From Holothuria scabra (Eukaryota; Echinodermata; Holothuroidea; Aspidochirotida; Holothuriidae): DNA of 64,000 bases. The stretch is from contig CM074190.1 in assembly GCA_037179385.1 (NCBI GenBank), forward strand, positions 9,569,706 to 9,633,705, written 5' to 3'. The notes beneath the pieces were generated by a model. The model was not told the DNA's origin, did not search any database, and was given only the letters and a program-made list of their open reading frames with translations. The position numbers and the translations under genes were made by a program. Position 1 is the first letter of the stretch. Every line of letters starts with the position of its first letter. Below are positions 35,600-48,100 of this stretch, piece by piece.

Positions 35600-38500
35600 T
35601 CTATTTAGTGGTTGCCATGGTTTATGTAAGTATTGCACAGTGCACAAAGGAGGAAAAGTTAGAAGCTGGGAGGCTCCTTCCTGGGAAATTTAGCCATCTA
35701 GAGGGAAATTTAGGCAATCGGAAGGAAGTTTCCCTTATACAGTAGTAATGTATCTGTACATGAAAATATAAGGCGAACTGTGAGAAATTTTGCTTCTTTC
35801 CAGGGAAATTTTATTCCCTCCCTGAGAAATAAACATTTTTTCAGTCCTGGTACAGTACAGCATGACAAAACAAAATACTGTTATTAGGCACAGTACTGTA
35901 CTATTGGAATCAAAGCAAAGTTCTCTATGGTTCAATGAAGTCTTATCATGTAGGCAACTCTGAAATGGTTCTATCTTTAAAGATGTGATGCCAAGGACTA
36001 CTGTATTAGGAGTTACAACACTGATGATTCTATTTAAAATTTTCAAACCTCTTCAGAGGTTTCAGGTCAACAATATAGCAAAATTTGGAAAAGCAAAGTT
36101 ATGATACAGTAACGTAGGAACTCCAAACTGAAGAATTACTCAATAAGACCCAGTGTCTGGAAATGATGCTGTAAGTAGTCATAAATTTGTGATTTTGGCT
36201 TCATCTCATCCTAAACTTAACCCTTACTCTCAATTTTAACATGATTTTGAGATGCTGTACTGTACTGTAGGTCTTCTTATTGTACAGTAAACTTGATTTG
36301 TTAAAATTAAGGGCATACTGGTGGTTTTTCATTTGGGTCTAGTAAGAAGGACAAAAAGACTGCAGACCATGTTGTCCCAGCCCTGTTTCAACACTTCTTC
36401 TTTAACTCAAGATAACTCACAAATGAATTTGGTTAATTTTTAAAACAAATACCTTGAAGTTTATAGTACAGTATGTTACAGGCACATTGCATCAGATTGC
36501 TATTGTTTTTCTGTGTGTCCTTGAAATTTTGTACAGTGCGTAATATACCGTACAATGTTCAAGAATATCTTTTTCCGTAGATATACTGTAGACCTACAGT
36601 CTGTACAGGTAGCATTTAACCTGTAGCCTAGCAATACCCTAGGTCTATAGTACACCAGGATTGTCCAAACTTTTGCAGTGGTGGGCCACAAGAACGTAGG
36701 CTTAACGGTTTTAAATTGATAGACAAGGGGCTGCATGTTTGCTATTTGTTTTTTTATTTTGTCAGAAGCCCCCAAATATACATTAACAAAAAAACAATCA
36801 TTGAGTCTTCAGTCTTTAGACACACCTCCAGAAGGCCAAGAAGACCATTACAGTGTATACAGTTTACAGTTAAAAGAAGCTAACATAACCAAAACAAAAA
36901 AGTGCAACTGGAACTTAATTGATACACATAGACAAAATCACAAAGCAAGAAGTGCTAGTAAAATTGAACAATACAGTAGATGGGCTGTAAAAAGGTTTGC
37001 TGGGTGAGGACCAATGTATTTGTTGATGGGTCTCTCATTCAACTTAATGCAAGAACCGATGCAGTCAGAAATAGCTGTACAAAAGGACAATACAGGTGGT
37101 TTAATTTCAATTACATTACATGGAGACTGTTTTTGGGCCAAAGCCAAAAATACTGTAAGTGCCAGGGACAGAATTTGGAAGGTGATTTTCATTCTTTTGG
37201 CTACATTACTGTTAAATAATATGTCAATGGTTGATTTTATACACAGACTCTAACAAACAACAAAATCATGCAATCAAAACATATATTTAGCTTTTTGCCA
37301 TATGTAGCAACAAACCTTAATTGGCGCAAGGGACAGAATGATTAATAATTGATTCTCACACATGTCAAATATTTCACTTACTGTATTTTTATCAAAGTTT
37401 GAAAGAGTTGAAATAAATTTACATGGATACTAAGCAGAGTTGGGCAGTATACCATTACTGACATCAATACCGGTACTAGAGGCAGAGGTAATGAAAATAC
37501 CTAACATATTTGGTGTGTTACTAATACCAGCTCTTGGAAAAAATCCCAGTGCTTGAAAAATTGCACATTATATTTGCCGAAAAAATTACTGTTAGGATGA
37601 GTGGATGATTAACATATTTCCAAACATTTACAATATACCCAGTTAGAAACTGAAATGAAATTATCCCCTTTTCCATCCCACAATATCATCGTACATCATC
37701 AACCCGTGCAATACCAAATACTGTACAGTATGCACTGTTCAACAGTGCACACACAGGCCACAGATGGTGAATTCTCTATCACCACGAAAATGGACAATCC
37801 TTAGTTTAAGCAATCTTTGCTTACGTTCAAGGGATCATTCCCTTTAAATTCCCTTTAAAATTTAATCGACAAAGTTGTCTGTATGCATAGTGAAAATCAT
37901 GAATTGCAAGATTCAAATCTTTCTTTGGCAGACAAATGTATGGATGCCTGAAATGCATGCACACTCAAAAACATTAGACCATACATACCATAACACGTAG
38001 CAGCATGTTACAATGTACAGTACATAATTTGCTATTTAATCCAGCCTGTGTAAGACATCGTAAGTTTTATACAGGAATTGTGAAAACGACATGCACACTA
38101 CTGTATTTAAGCGGCAGAAGCATGGTAGAAGCCAACGCATGGAACAGTAATTGTTTCTGGGTGGGGACACTGAGACATATTGGTCTAGCTTAATAGCTGG
38201 GGGTAATTACATTTTTAAAAGTTACTGTATGGTGAAGGTTGTGTTAAAAATGTTGGAACAGATCAAAGTATCTTAATGGATGGATATTGGTTAGTACTGT
38301 AAAGGTTGAGGTGGGATACCGTATCTAAGTATTAATCACGAATGTGCATGACTGCAAAGAAATGTGGTAAATAAAGTCAGAGCAGAGGTTTTTGCACCGT
38401 AATTAACCCAATCAAACACCAAGCCTTGCACGGCCTGAATGTACAGTAGTGCACATTAATTTAATGTGCAGGGCATGGGGGCTGTTAGTCCTCAAACAGG

Positions 38501-39580
38501 GCCGTGTGTTCATGACATGGCCTAGCCTAGGCTCATTCCTCTCACAACACAGCCCGTGCCCAGCTATCTTTTACAAATGTACCCACTAGCCAGGACGTGG
38601 ACTGTCATCTCTTGCGCCCCTAAATAAAAAAATGTCCTCACCAAACTTCACACAGATGATCTCTGGCACCGCATTTACCATTCTACCAAAGATGTTCTCA
38701 AAGTTTCATCAAACAAGTTGAAAGTTTGTATGTATGTAACAATGGCTGAATTTTCACTGCCAATTTTGATGGTAACAGTACTGTAAGTCAATGGGTCGTG
38801 TTTTTGCGTTCTGGACAACCGTTCTCAGTCGCGGTCAAAGGTCACAATGGGAAAATTTGTCAAACTTGATACTTCACCTGCATACAGTAGCTTTCTTTAT
38901 AATACCATACTGTATCTTTGATTCAGTAACAATAAGAAGTGTATATTACAGTATTTGGAATGCTGCGTAGACGTAAGTGCTTCTGTCACTTACGTAGCAA
39001 CTGAGTTCCCTTCCCATCATACACCAAAGGACAACAGCACCATCTGTGCTGATGACTCAAACCTGTTGAATTAGTGCACAGTGATGACTTCCAGTGCCAA
39101 GAAAATAACTTCCTATGCAATGGGTACAAGGACTGTATTTGTCATACATGGCTGCTACTTCTCGAACAGATCGATGTGCCCACAATTTAGAATACTTCAA
39201 TTTTTCACAGGTAAAATGACAAGGAATTAAATACCTGTACTTTTTAGAATGATTACCTTTCTCTAAGGTGTAGCCTTTAAGTGAGAAGCCTCTGTTGCCT
39301 TGCTTTCTATTTTTCCAGAAATCAGGAAGTCTATTCAGCAAGAATGAAAGCAAATTGAATGAGCTACTGTAGGATAACACAATTAGTAAGCAAGAGCTTC
39401 CACTCTGAACACTAGAGAAAAAAATTGACCCTCTTCATCCTTACTTTACCTCGAGCAAGTCTAGTTTAGAAACAGTGTAAGGTGACTCTACCCTTAATTC
39501 ATCCTCCTGAAGTTGAGTATGTCTGCAAAGCCCCTGCATGCACTCACAATAACACTTCTGTTCTCATAAAACAAGATCTG
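35600..39580. other. Upstream flank of ASCC1, no gene recognised
   Basis: AT-rich DNA with many TACTGTA/TACAGTA words. Single-ended repeat fragments begin at 36657 (CAGGATTGTCCAAACTTTTG) and 37436 (GCAGAGTTGGGCAGTA), both hAT-end-like. A 107-codon minus-strand frame at 39057-39380 has no recognisable domain. A 5' non-coding exon or promoter of ASCC1 could lie here but cannot be placed. Confidence 0.45.
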
Positions 39581-39694
39581 TTTACACTAACCTCATCAAC
39601 CTCACATTATTTACAATCTTGCACCCAGACAGTTTTAAAGGGATCTCAGTTCGATTTCTAAATATATTAATGCCTATGACCTCAAATGACATCG

Positions 39695-40262
39695 GGTAAA
39701 CAATAACATAGCATAACATAACAGGTTGAAGGGCAAAGGAGGGCCAAGGCCCCATAAAATGCCCTGAAGTCCAAGCTCTAATCAAAAGTCAAACCACCAA
39801 ACCTAGACAACACAAGAAACAATCAGATTCTACCACAGTCATAGAAGAACTTGTCAATGTTAACCTTAAAGCAGTGAACTGACAGGGAGTTACTGTAACT
39901 ACAGTATCCAATCAGGCAGACAATTCCACTCATTTACAACTCTATGGGAGAAACAAAACTTTGGAATGTCAAGCCTTGCAAAAGGCTTTTCCAACTTTTT
40001 ACAACGCCCACAAACCTGAGAATTACTTGAACCCTTAAATAATTACAGGTTGAAAGGGGATTCCTTTCAGAAAGAAACTTGTAAACCTGGAGCATTCTCA
40101 GCTCCAAAGTGGTAAGCCCAAGATGCTTAAGCGTAGCATGATAGGGTAAATTTCTCACCACAGGTACAGTAAAGGCAAGTAGCTCCCTCTGAAAAAAAAA
40201 GAAACTCGTCCATTTCATAGAAGTGGCTCCAAGCCTGAGCTGCATAGTGAAGATAGGGTCTT
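39695..40262 (-). mobile_element. CR1-like LINE 3' end, copy A
   Basis: Minus-strand frames read FLFLQRELLAFTVPVVRNLP, LKHLGLTTLELR and LQVYKFLSERNPL, then shift frame to NEW(N)CLP. This is the C-terminal tail of a non-LTR retrotransposon reverse transcriptase ('ERLxLLGLxTLExRRxRGDMxxVYK'). The 3' UTR contains GGGGCCTTGGCCCTCCTTTG and ends in TTATG-type repeats. It is 5'-truncated and frameshifted. Confidence 0.8.
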
Positions 40263-40329
40263 ACTGTTAGTCTTACTGTCTTACTGTAAGTAAAAAATAC
40301 TTACAAGATTCAACAACCACTACCTGAGG

Positions 40330-40530
40330 AATATTATGGCCAATTTTCAAGGACATTGGGCACAATTTGCGAGAGAAGTGACACTTCAAAAAATATTCAC
40401 AAAACAGCCACTAATGACCCCTAGATGACCTTTGACCTCAACTTTTTGAACACAACATGTAGTCTTACTGTACAGTATGTCCAATGACCATGTGTCCAAG
40501 TTTTGTTACAATTTGTCAACAAATATGCCC
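40330..40530 (+). repeat. DR1-repeat family fragment
   Basis: Contains ATGACCTTTGACCTCA (DR1 word at 40426) with flanking GGACATTGGGCACAATTTGC and CCAAGTTTTGTTACAATTTG, loosely related to the 28-kb group. Confidence 0.55.
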
Positions 40531-40561
40531 TTGAGAGCATTTAAGGCAATTGTGAACAGAC

Positions 40562-41496
40562 CAGTGTTAGCGCTGGGACTTGAAATTTGGGGGGGAAATT
40601 CCCCCCTTCTGAAAAATTTAGGGGGGGATTTTCATTTTTAGGGGGGGAGGAGTCTTTAAGTTCTGAGAAGTTAAGTCGAGTCTGCAATCTGCATTTACCA
40701 ATAAAGAGATTAATGAAGTACATTTTTTAACATTGCCAATAACTGATAGGCCTACAGTGTATGACTAAACAAGATTTCAACAAAGTTAGATGTAGCCTAT
40801 CAGTTGGCCTGGCTTCTTTGCATGTGGCGCAGAATATTTCTCCTTTCTCGTACCATAACCACAGCCAAATTTTCAGCCAATTTAACTGAAACTTGTCAGC
40901 TTTTTTCTTCTTAGTTTTACTACTTTTGTTAGCAGACCTAGGCTTAACATTAGGCCCCGTACTAGTACTGTATTACTACTGTAGTAGTAGTATTAGGCCT
41001 AACTTACTAGTAGTATTACTATTTACGTTATTATCGCTACTCTGTAGCCGTTTGAAAAATAATCCAACTTTTACTTGGAGGCCATTTCACACTTCACAAC
41101 AGTCTAAAACACGACCGATGTTTGCACACAGAGCGATTAGTTTCAGTACACACACTGCACAGAGCTAGCTGCCACTGCTGCGCGATCGTACGCAAGGCCT
41201 ACAGCCCTACACTATAGGTAGCGCTAGTACATGCATACCCAGTCCATGCAGTATGGGTGTAAGGGTGTACTGTGTAGAGCTCCGTTTTACACAAACGTTT
41301 AGACAAACGGTGACGCCTCGATTTTCAGAGTTTTTATTCGTATAACGGACAAGTAAATAAGTTGTGCTTTGATTATAACCCTATCGCTTATGCAAGAAAA
41401 ACGGTGCGGGAATTTCCCGCAGACAAATATTTTTCTTGCGGGATTATTGATTCTGTTGCGGGAATCCCGCAATCGCGCAGCTTAGCGCGAACACTG
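40562..41496. mobile_element. hAT-type non-autonomous element (935 bp), TSD GAACAGAC
   Basis: The ends are CAGTGTTAGCGCTGGGA and the inverse of CAGTGTTCGCGCTAAGC. Perfect 8-bp duplications GAACAGAC flank it at 40554-40561 and 41497-41504. The left interior has GGGGGGAAATTCCCCCC and the right interior GCGGGAATTTCCCGC, subterminal palindromes. No transposase is seen. Confidence 0.9.
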
Positions 41497-41894
41497 GAAC
41501 AGACATGATAGATACTGTACGTAGATGGATCTACGTGTAGACAGAGTGATGGTTTCAGGTCACAATAGCTCAAACAGCTCTTTGAGCTGGTTTGAGCTAA
41601 AAATGGCAGCTATTCTCATGCAGATGACAGAGGACGACATGACCCAACACTAAAATTACATCTTGTTACAAATGATCCTGTTTTGCAGTTATTTTGGTGA
41701 GATCTCAACAATACTGTAGCACAGTTTTCATTCATTCACTCACAGGTACAGTGTACAGTATGTAAAGTTGTAAAAATTTCAAACTACTGTAGGCACAGGT
41801 CACTTATTTCATATTTTGTGCGTCCTGGCTAGTAGGTTCAGTACAGTATGTTTGTGAATGTTACAGTAGCTGAGCAAGGACTGTGTTGTGAGAG

Positions 41895-42200
41895 GCAAAG
41901 CAGGCCAAGTCATCCCCAAACAAACTCGTCCCCAGACCCCAACCAACTCTGCCCCAAGCCCAGTCGACCCCAAGCCAAGTCAGTCCCAAGCCAACTCGCC
42001 AGGGTTGTTGATTTTTTTTATTTTTCAAAAAAAAAAAATTATTTAAATCTGTGATTTAAATCAAATTCATCGATTTAAATCGGATTTTTTTTATAAAATC
42101 ATGGTTTTTTCCCATAAAAATCATGATTTTAATCGTGGATTTTTACCACAGTGATTTAAATCAAACAACCTTGCAACTCGTCCCCTGGTCAAGTCGGCCC
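41895..42200. repeat. CCAACTCGTCCCC minisatellite, forward block
   Basis: Short degenerate units (CCAAGCCAACTCGxCCC type) are interrupted by the 42000-42173 MITE. The same units appear in inverse orientation at 43050-43145. Confidence 0.75.
42000..42173. mobile_element. Palindromic hAT-like MITE (174 bp) in the minisatellite
   Basis: The ends are CAGGGTTGTTGATTT and the inverse of CAAGGTTGTTTGATTT. The body is filled with GATTTAAATC palindromes. CAACTCGC (41992-41999) and CAACTCGT (42174-42181) flank it. The host is itself a repeat of CAACTCG, so the apparent duplication may be coincidental. Confidence 0.7.
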
Positions 42201-42209
42201 CAATAAGAA

Positions 42210-43045
42210 AAATGGTGTGATTTTCTACACTTAAATTATGCAAAAGTGACTGACATGATTTTATCTCTCACATAGGTTCTACACCACTGGTGTAGGCCTA
42301 ATTTACGTTGGTATCTCAAGAAGTGACTTGCATGATTTTATTTCTCACACAGGTTCTACAACAGGTGTACAGTAGGCCTAATGTTAATGTCGGTATCTCA
42401 AGAAGGTCAAATCGTGGTTCAGCTGTAGGTAGGCCCAGGTCTGGCTCCGGAACCTCCTGTGGGTAACCAAAGGAGGGGACTGCAGTACTCTTATAATTAC
42501 CTCCTTCCCCAATCAAATTTATTGGTAACAATATTAAAAGTAAAGTAAACGCCCTTCGAAAGTATGAATCTTAGGGAAATTTGATCTAAGGGGTGGGTTC
42601 ACCAACTTCACCCTCCCCCCTCCTCTTGGCAAAATTTTTAATGGTGCAGTTACCTTGGATGCGATCTGGTGCTGTATTTCTTTCTTGCTTTTAATTCTTC
42701 ACATTATTCACGAATATATAATAATGTAAGTGGTAAGTATTCTGTGTAAAATGTGCATAGCCATGCTATTGGCTTGTAAAAGGTCACCTGAAAATTTGCA
42801 TAATTATTCCACTTTGGGGTTAGGCTAGCTAGCAAATCTCTGGGTGAAATTGCTCCCTTGCCCCTGTGAAACACTATAGGCCGAGGCCTAACTTGGTGTG
42901 ACTATGAGATTGTAAGGAAAGGTCCATTCATTCACACTTCTACTGTACCTGGATTGTCCATTGAAAGAAAGACACTGTGTTTCATAATTTATTAAGTATC
43001 AATGAAAGTCACTATTTTCCACTAATTTTTCATATTGGTGCCAAC
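42210..43045. other. Spacer between inverted minisatellite blocks
   Basis: No gene is recognised. A local duplication brackets 42245-42385: AAGTGACTxxCATGATTTTA, CTCACAxAGGTTCTACA, then GTAGGCCTAAT occurs twice about 95 bp apart. Confidence 0.55.
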
Positions 43046-43049
43046 TTGG

Positions 43050-43145
43050 CTTAGGGACGAGTTGGTTTGGGGACGAGTTGACTTGGGACAAGCTGGCTTA
43101 GGGCCAACTTGGCTTGGGGACGAGTTGGTTTGGGAATGACTTGGT
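43050..43145 (-). repeat. CCAACTCGTCCCC minisatellite, inverted block
   Basis: GGGGACGAGTTGxxTTGGG units are the reverse complement of 41895-42000. Confidence 0.75.
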
Positions 43146-43149
43146 CGAA

Positions 43150-44440
43150 AGTGTGAGAGAAATGAGGGGTACAGTATGCTAGGCCTAGGCCAGGGAGCTG
43201 TTTGTGGCAGTTACAGTTAGTTTCAGCCCTCGCTACTTTCTGCCATTCAACAACGGTATTTTCTGCCTCTTTTATTTTTAGAAGAAAACATCTTTTTGGG
43301 AGGTGGAAAGTACAGTAATGGAATGGAATGTGATATCAGTGGTACTTTTGTCAAATGAAGATTCCATTAACTTTTCCTTAAAGTGTCAAACTATACAGTA
43401 TCAATGTCTTTTTCAATTCAATAAGACACCCATTACTGCCATGTTGACGTCTTTCCGAGCAACATTCTCACTGTAGACTTTAGTATACTAATATGTACTT
43501 ACAGTACGTACAGGTATACAGTATTCAGTGCTTTGAATGGATGTTCACACATTCAGCATGAGCTTACCTATAGACAAGTGGACTACTTATACGTAAAAAA
43601 ATACAAGTCGGTGACTAGACTTGACGTTTAGAAAAAAGGTCATACAATTCATTCTTTTCCATGAGGATGCTGAAAAAATTTTAGGCCTAGGCTAAGGCTA
43701 TCCACAAATTTCATTTTTGTCTTGTACAAGTTTGGATTTGAATTTTGAAGTGGCCCTTATAAAGTTCTTGCCAAACTGGACACACAATTGTGTTTTTCAT
43801 CAAAATATTTTGTGAAGGCATGTACAAAATAAAAGTACACTAGATGCAACTGGTTTGAGAATCGATATGTTTGAAATTCATCTAAGTTTGTTTGCCTGCA
43901 TGTGTTCTGATGCATGCAGTCTCTTCTTCAGAATAATTTGTGACAAAGGCATGTGCAAAATCCTGATGATCGAATGTTCATAAGAAAAGTCCACTAGATG
44001 CAACTTGTTTAAGAGTTACATAACATGTTTGAAATTTGTCGAAGTTTGTATGCAACACAATAACTGATTCCTTTAACAGCACATCCCATTGCTTGCATGT
44101 GTTTTGAATATGAGAGTCCAGTTGCTGAGGATACACCTTATAAAAAATATCTCAGTCCATGTAACAAAACAGCACTCAGACTTAGTCACTTACTTAATAG
44201 TATTCAGCACATATATAGTCCACAGCCTCCACTCAAATTTACAACTGCACAGTTTGCATCCACTCTCACTGCTTGCTAACTATTGACTGCTAACTGCTGT
44301 ATACAACACAATGTTAAACTGGTACACTACTTGCTTTCCTATACAGCTCAACACTGTGCATGTACCATACAAAGACTCCTTTCAAAAGACCTTTGTTGTG
44401 ACAGAGCCTTTGAATAAGCCAATCACAATAGACTTCCTTC
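43150..44440. other. Unassigned non-coding DNA
   Basis: AT-rich, with a loosely repeated pair near 43830-43900 and 43980-44050 (AAAAGTxCACTAGATGCAAC, TTTGAAATTxxTCxAAGTTTG). No gene is seen. Confidence 0.45.
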
Positions 44441-44479
44441 AAAGCTGTTCACTGCACAATCCATACAGCCATTTTGTGC

Positions 44480-44660
44480 CTTCCCATATGGGGAATTTAA
44501 CTTCCCATACCAAAAAATGACTTCCCACATGAAGAGTTGACTTCTTATATGAGAAACTGAACTCCCCACGTGGGAATGTAACTTCCCTAATGGGGATTTC
44601 AACTTTCCATATGGGAATTTCCATTCTCATGTGGGAATTCAACTTTCTGATGTGGGAAAC
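44480..44660 (+). repeat. Palindromic minisatellite (CCCATATGGG type)
   Basis: About nine units of 18-21 bp, variants of AACTTCCCATATGGGAATTC, in which each unit is itself nearly palindromic. Minus-strand translation gives repeated IPIWKVE/IPIREV peptide, a repeat artefact. Confidence 0.8.
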
Positions 44661-44679
44661 TCGCACAGGCTGAATATTA

Positions 44680-44795
44680 TCCCACATAATTCCTGTAGGA
44701 AGTTGTAACTTCCAATAGGAATTGCAAATTCCTATAGGGTCTAGGAAGTTTTCATTTTCCTACAGGAATAATGTGGGAATTATGTGGGTTTTTTT
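44680..44795. repeat. Inverted repeat CCCACATAATTCCTGTAGGA
   Basis: CCCACATAATTCCTGTAGGA at about 44681 is answered by TCCTACAGGAATAATGTGGG and AATTATGTGGG near 44757-44790. It may be the terminus of the adjacent minisatellite element. Confidence 0.6.
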
Positions 44796-44799
44796 TATA

Positions 44800-45540
44800 A
44801 GGGATGCGTCGTTCTCAAGCAAAATGATTTCTTCTCTTTACAACGACTCCAACTCCACTTCCAGATATTCCTAGAAAAATTTTAGTTTCAACTAGGCCTA
44901 TGCATAGGCCTAGGCCTAGTTCTCAAACAGCCTGCGACTTTAAATAGAGGGCGTAAAAATTCTGATAGACACCATAAGCTAGGGTAGGCTACCAGTACAA
45001 ACTGTATCGGTTAGCCTACACAGAAGCAATAGGCTACGTGGGAAAGACTTAACAGAAAAATAATGTGTCCCAATTCCTACACTATTGCCGGCGACAGTTC
45101 TGCACACTCGGTACATACAAGATGTGCAGTAAAAACAAGTTCCGTCCGGGTCAATAAGACGAGATACCTCATGTAATACAGCCGGACGTCCGGGTCAATA
45201 GGCCCCACCCAATGAAAATATGGAAGTCGCGGAAATGATCCATGCATTAGCCTAACGTTAGCTGTACGCCGTAACTGTTAGGCTAGCCTAGCTTTTAGTT
45301 TTAGCCTGAAGTATATTGAAGTTCTAACATTATTAAGTGTAGGCTCGGTCTAACGTTAGGCCTCGGCCTTGTCTGATAAAAGGATGGTATAACTGTAAGG
45401 AAAAATTACTACAAAAAAGTCATCAAAGCAAACCATTACCTTTGGCAAATATTACCCCAAAATATACTGACTAAACGTGTTACTAATTAACTAAGGTTAA
45501 CACTCACAAGTACTAGCAAGAACGGCAAGTCATCCCTGGC
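44800..45540. other. Unassigned non-coding DNA
   Basis: Rich in TAGGCCTA words. CGTCCGGGTCAATA occurs at about 45145 and 45188 and again near 49768. No gene is seen. Confidence 0.4.
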
Positions 45541-45550
45541 CAAATTGAAG

Positions 45551-45983
45551 CAGGGTTGCCAGCAGGGTTGCCAGATATTCCAAAGTCACAAACCGCCAAA
45601 TCTGGCGTCAAATGGACTGAAAAAAACGCCAGATTCGAAAAATCCTTCAGCGTTGGTAACACGTCCATGTCAGCATCAACAAATTTATCACTCAGAGGGG
45701 CATGAGAAGTCGTGCGCATACTTCATTGTATTTTTTCACAGTAGGCTAAATGGTACACTGTAAATTTTTGCGGTGTAACTGCAAATTTGGCCCAAACTAT
45801 CAATTCTGAGCGTCACAACAGTTGTAATTTCTTTAATTTCTCCTGGAAATCTAGTAAAAATGGAAGAAATGTTGTTGTAATAGGCTACTTACAAAAAACG
45901 CCAAATCCTGTTTGGCGTCCCTTTTAAAAATCTTCGCGCCAAACATTTCCAAAAAACGCAACGCTGGCAACGCTGGCAACGCA
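45551..45983. mobile_element. MITE with doubled CAGGGTTGCCAG ends
   Basis: The left end reads CAGGGTTGCCAG twice in tandem; the right end is the inverse, CTGGCAACGCTGGCAACG then CAGG. Subterminal CGCCAAATCTGGCGT and CGCCAAATCCTGTTTGGCG are inverted motifs. No target duplication is clear. hAT-like by its ends. Confidence 0.6.
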
Positions 45984-45999
45984 GGTACATAGTAGTAGA

Positions 46000-47480
46000 C
46001 TGTCTAGTTTCATGATTGGATGTTGGGAGTCATGTGATAATGTTTTTCCCCTTCAAATTCACCCTTTTCCAAAAAGTAATTACAAAGGATTGTGGGATAG
46101 GTTTAGTTTGGTTTCGCTGAATTACGGCTCTTTGCCAGAGAGTCAAAAGGACTTAAGAAAAAAGTTATAAATTTGGTCTATTTGACCTATAGGCCTACCG
46201 ATTTACTTGTGCGGTATTGGAAATCAGTTGGAATACAGATTTAACTAGTTCCCTAAGTCTGCAGCTGCCCGACGTTCAAGTGAAAATTCCGGAGAGAGGG
46301 ATTCAGAGCAACTGAAAAGCACCCTCTTTCTTCCGCATCCTAAAGTATTGGTACCGTATCCCATGCTGTCCGAAACATGCTCGAATAATGTTGCAATGCT
46401 TGAATGTTCCCCATTTTTCGACAGTCACATTAGGCATAAGCTACCTCTATGCAGTCAGGCCACTGTTTGTTTACACAATTCGTCATGCTTCAGTGCCTGC
46501 AAAACCAGCCTACATGTGTCCAAAGAGATAAGCCTATATTGTCCTGGTCTGCTGAGGCAGCTCTGGTTGCAAACTTGCCTTCCACTGAATAAACTGTCTC
46601 TGCCTCTATGAAAGAGGTTTACAGTAGTGGGACTCTTTGTTTACATAGATCTGGACATGGCAGCTACTATTGACAGAAAGCTGATGATAGGAAGTCGGGT
46701 TGACCTTGCTGTAACATCTTCAACAAAAAGGGGTGTCGGGTATAAATTGTATAGAGGCAACCTTATGCCTAATGCATGAAATTTTGTTTTGTCATAATAA
46801 TCACAATCTCGGCTTTCATGGCATTTTCAAATTTCTTTACCATGGCCGTTGAAATTTTGAGCTATAGAGAGTCTTGAATGATATAGGGACATGTTTCCAG
46901 CAATAACAATAGCTACTCAAAAACGCATTTCACCGCGGAGCGGAGTAAGACAATAAAAAAATGGCACCACATTGGTCAGATTGCCTTAAATTTTGCACAG
47001 TCAGTATTTCAACTCATTTTCTACAAAATCCAAATGGAAAAATGATCATATTTTGTAACGGTAACACAGTCAGAAACAACATCCCATAAAAATTTTATGG
47101 CGCTTTGTCTGTTTTCCCAGGCACGAGTATTGGAGTTAGTGGTCATCTACCTGACTGAATATGCGAAAGGTGTATTATGCATAGAGCAGGATATACTCTA
47201 TGATTATAGTGCAGTTTTAACAGTGCCACGGGCATCCCATACATACATGGACCGAACAGCCTATCCGTAGATTGTGCTTTTATATAAGTGGGATATAGGC
47301 GTTCCAAGATGGCTTATTTGCTATGGACTTTTGAAAAAGTTTGGACTTGCTCAAGTGGTTCAAATCGACAGATTTTGCAAGAATCTTGAAATATTTTCGA
47401 AATAATACAAGGTAACTCAAAATCACTGCTCACATTTCGGAATGAGATATTTTTTTCTGTTCTAGACTTAAGTTTGGTGA
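46000..47480. other. Unassigned DNA
   Basis: An 87-codon + frame at 46348-46611 has several Cys but no recognisable domain. No repeat structure is seen. Confidence 0.4.
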
Positions 47481-47489
47481 AAATATTGG

Positions 47490-48066
47490 AGATCCTGCTC
47501 GGTGGTTTGAGCGTACTGCCTTGCATGCTGAAGGTCCCCGGATCTAATCCCGGTGGAACCACTTGGAAATTTTCTGGGGTCTAAAATTAGCTTGTTCAGC
47601 ATAGCTGTTCACAGTGATGCTGAGGGGGTTTAAAATTGGTGAATTTCAAAATTGGGAATTTGGGTGTCCGTTTCAGAAAGTTGTCCGTTTCAGGAAGTTG
47701 TCCGACTCAGGAAGTTGTCCGCTTGCTCAGTTCAGCTGTTGAGCAGTGGTGCAGAGCAAGTATAACCTCCACCCCCTCCAGCCTTTGGGAAAGTGGCTAA
47801 AGACTGGTGATATGCTCACGTCCGTCGGATGGGGACGTTAAATGGCGGTCCCGGGAGCAGAATTGGGAGAGATTAGTACACGCCTGCCTCGTTACCTCTG
47901 AGCACTAGTCGAAAAGAGAAGGAGAAGTTCGCCGGTGTTCATCCACGCTCACTCTGGCATTGGATCTTCGATGAGTCAAATGTTTAGGGCCTGGACTTCA
48001 GGGCATCTTATGGGGCCTTGGCCCTCCTTTGCCCTTCAACCTGTTATGTTATGGTTATGTTATTTT
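47490..48066 (+). mobile_element. tRNA-headed SINE with a LINE-type 3' tail
   Basis: The head (about 47495-47567) resembles a tRNA: GGTGGTTTGAGCG, anticodon-like CTTGCATGCTG, box-B-like GGATCTAATCC and an acceptor-like GGTGGAACCAC. The body includes GGATGGGGACGTTAAATGGC. The tail (47987-48065) holds GGCATCTTATGGGGCCTTGG and CTTTGCCCTTCAACCTGTTA then TTATG repeats, as in LINE copies at 39.7 and 50.4 kb. It is about 575 bp and ends 35 bp before a hAT element. Confidence 0.75.
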
Positions 48067-48100
48067 CACGAGCTTGAAATCATGCAAATTGTATCTTTAT

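Noticed and set aside
39057..39380. 107-codon minus-strand frame as an upstream ASCC1 exon
   Set aside because: It has no similarity to ASCC1 and the ASCC1 start codon at 34293 is preceded by an in-frame stop.
47495..47567. Functional tRNA gene
   Set aside because: Box B is degraded (GGATCTAATCC) and the arms do not pair fully; the downstream body and LINE-type tail make it a SINE head.
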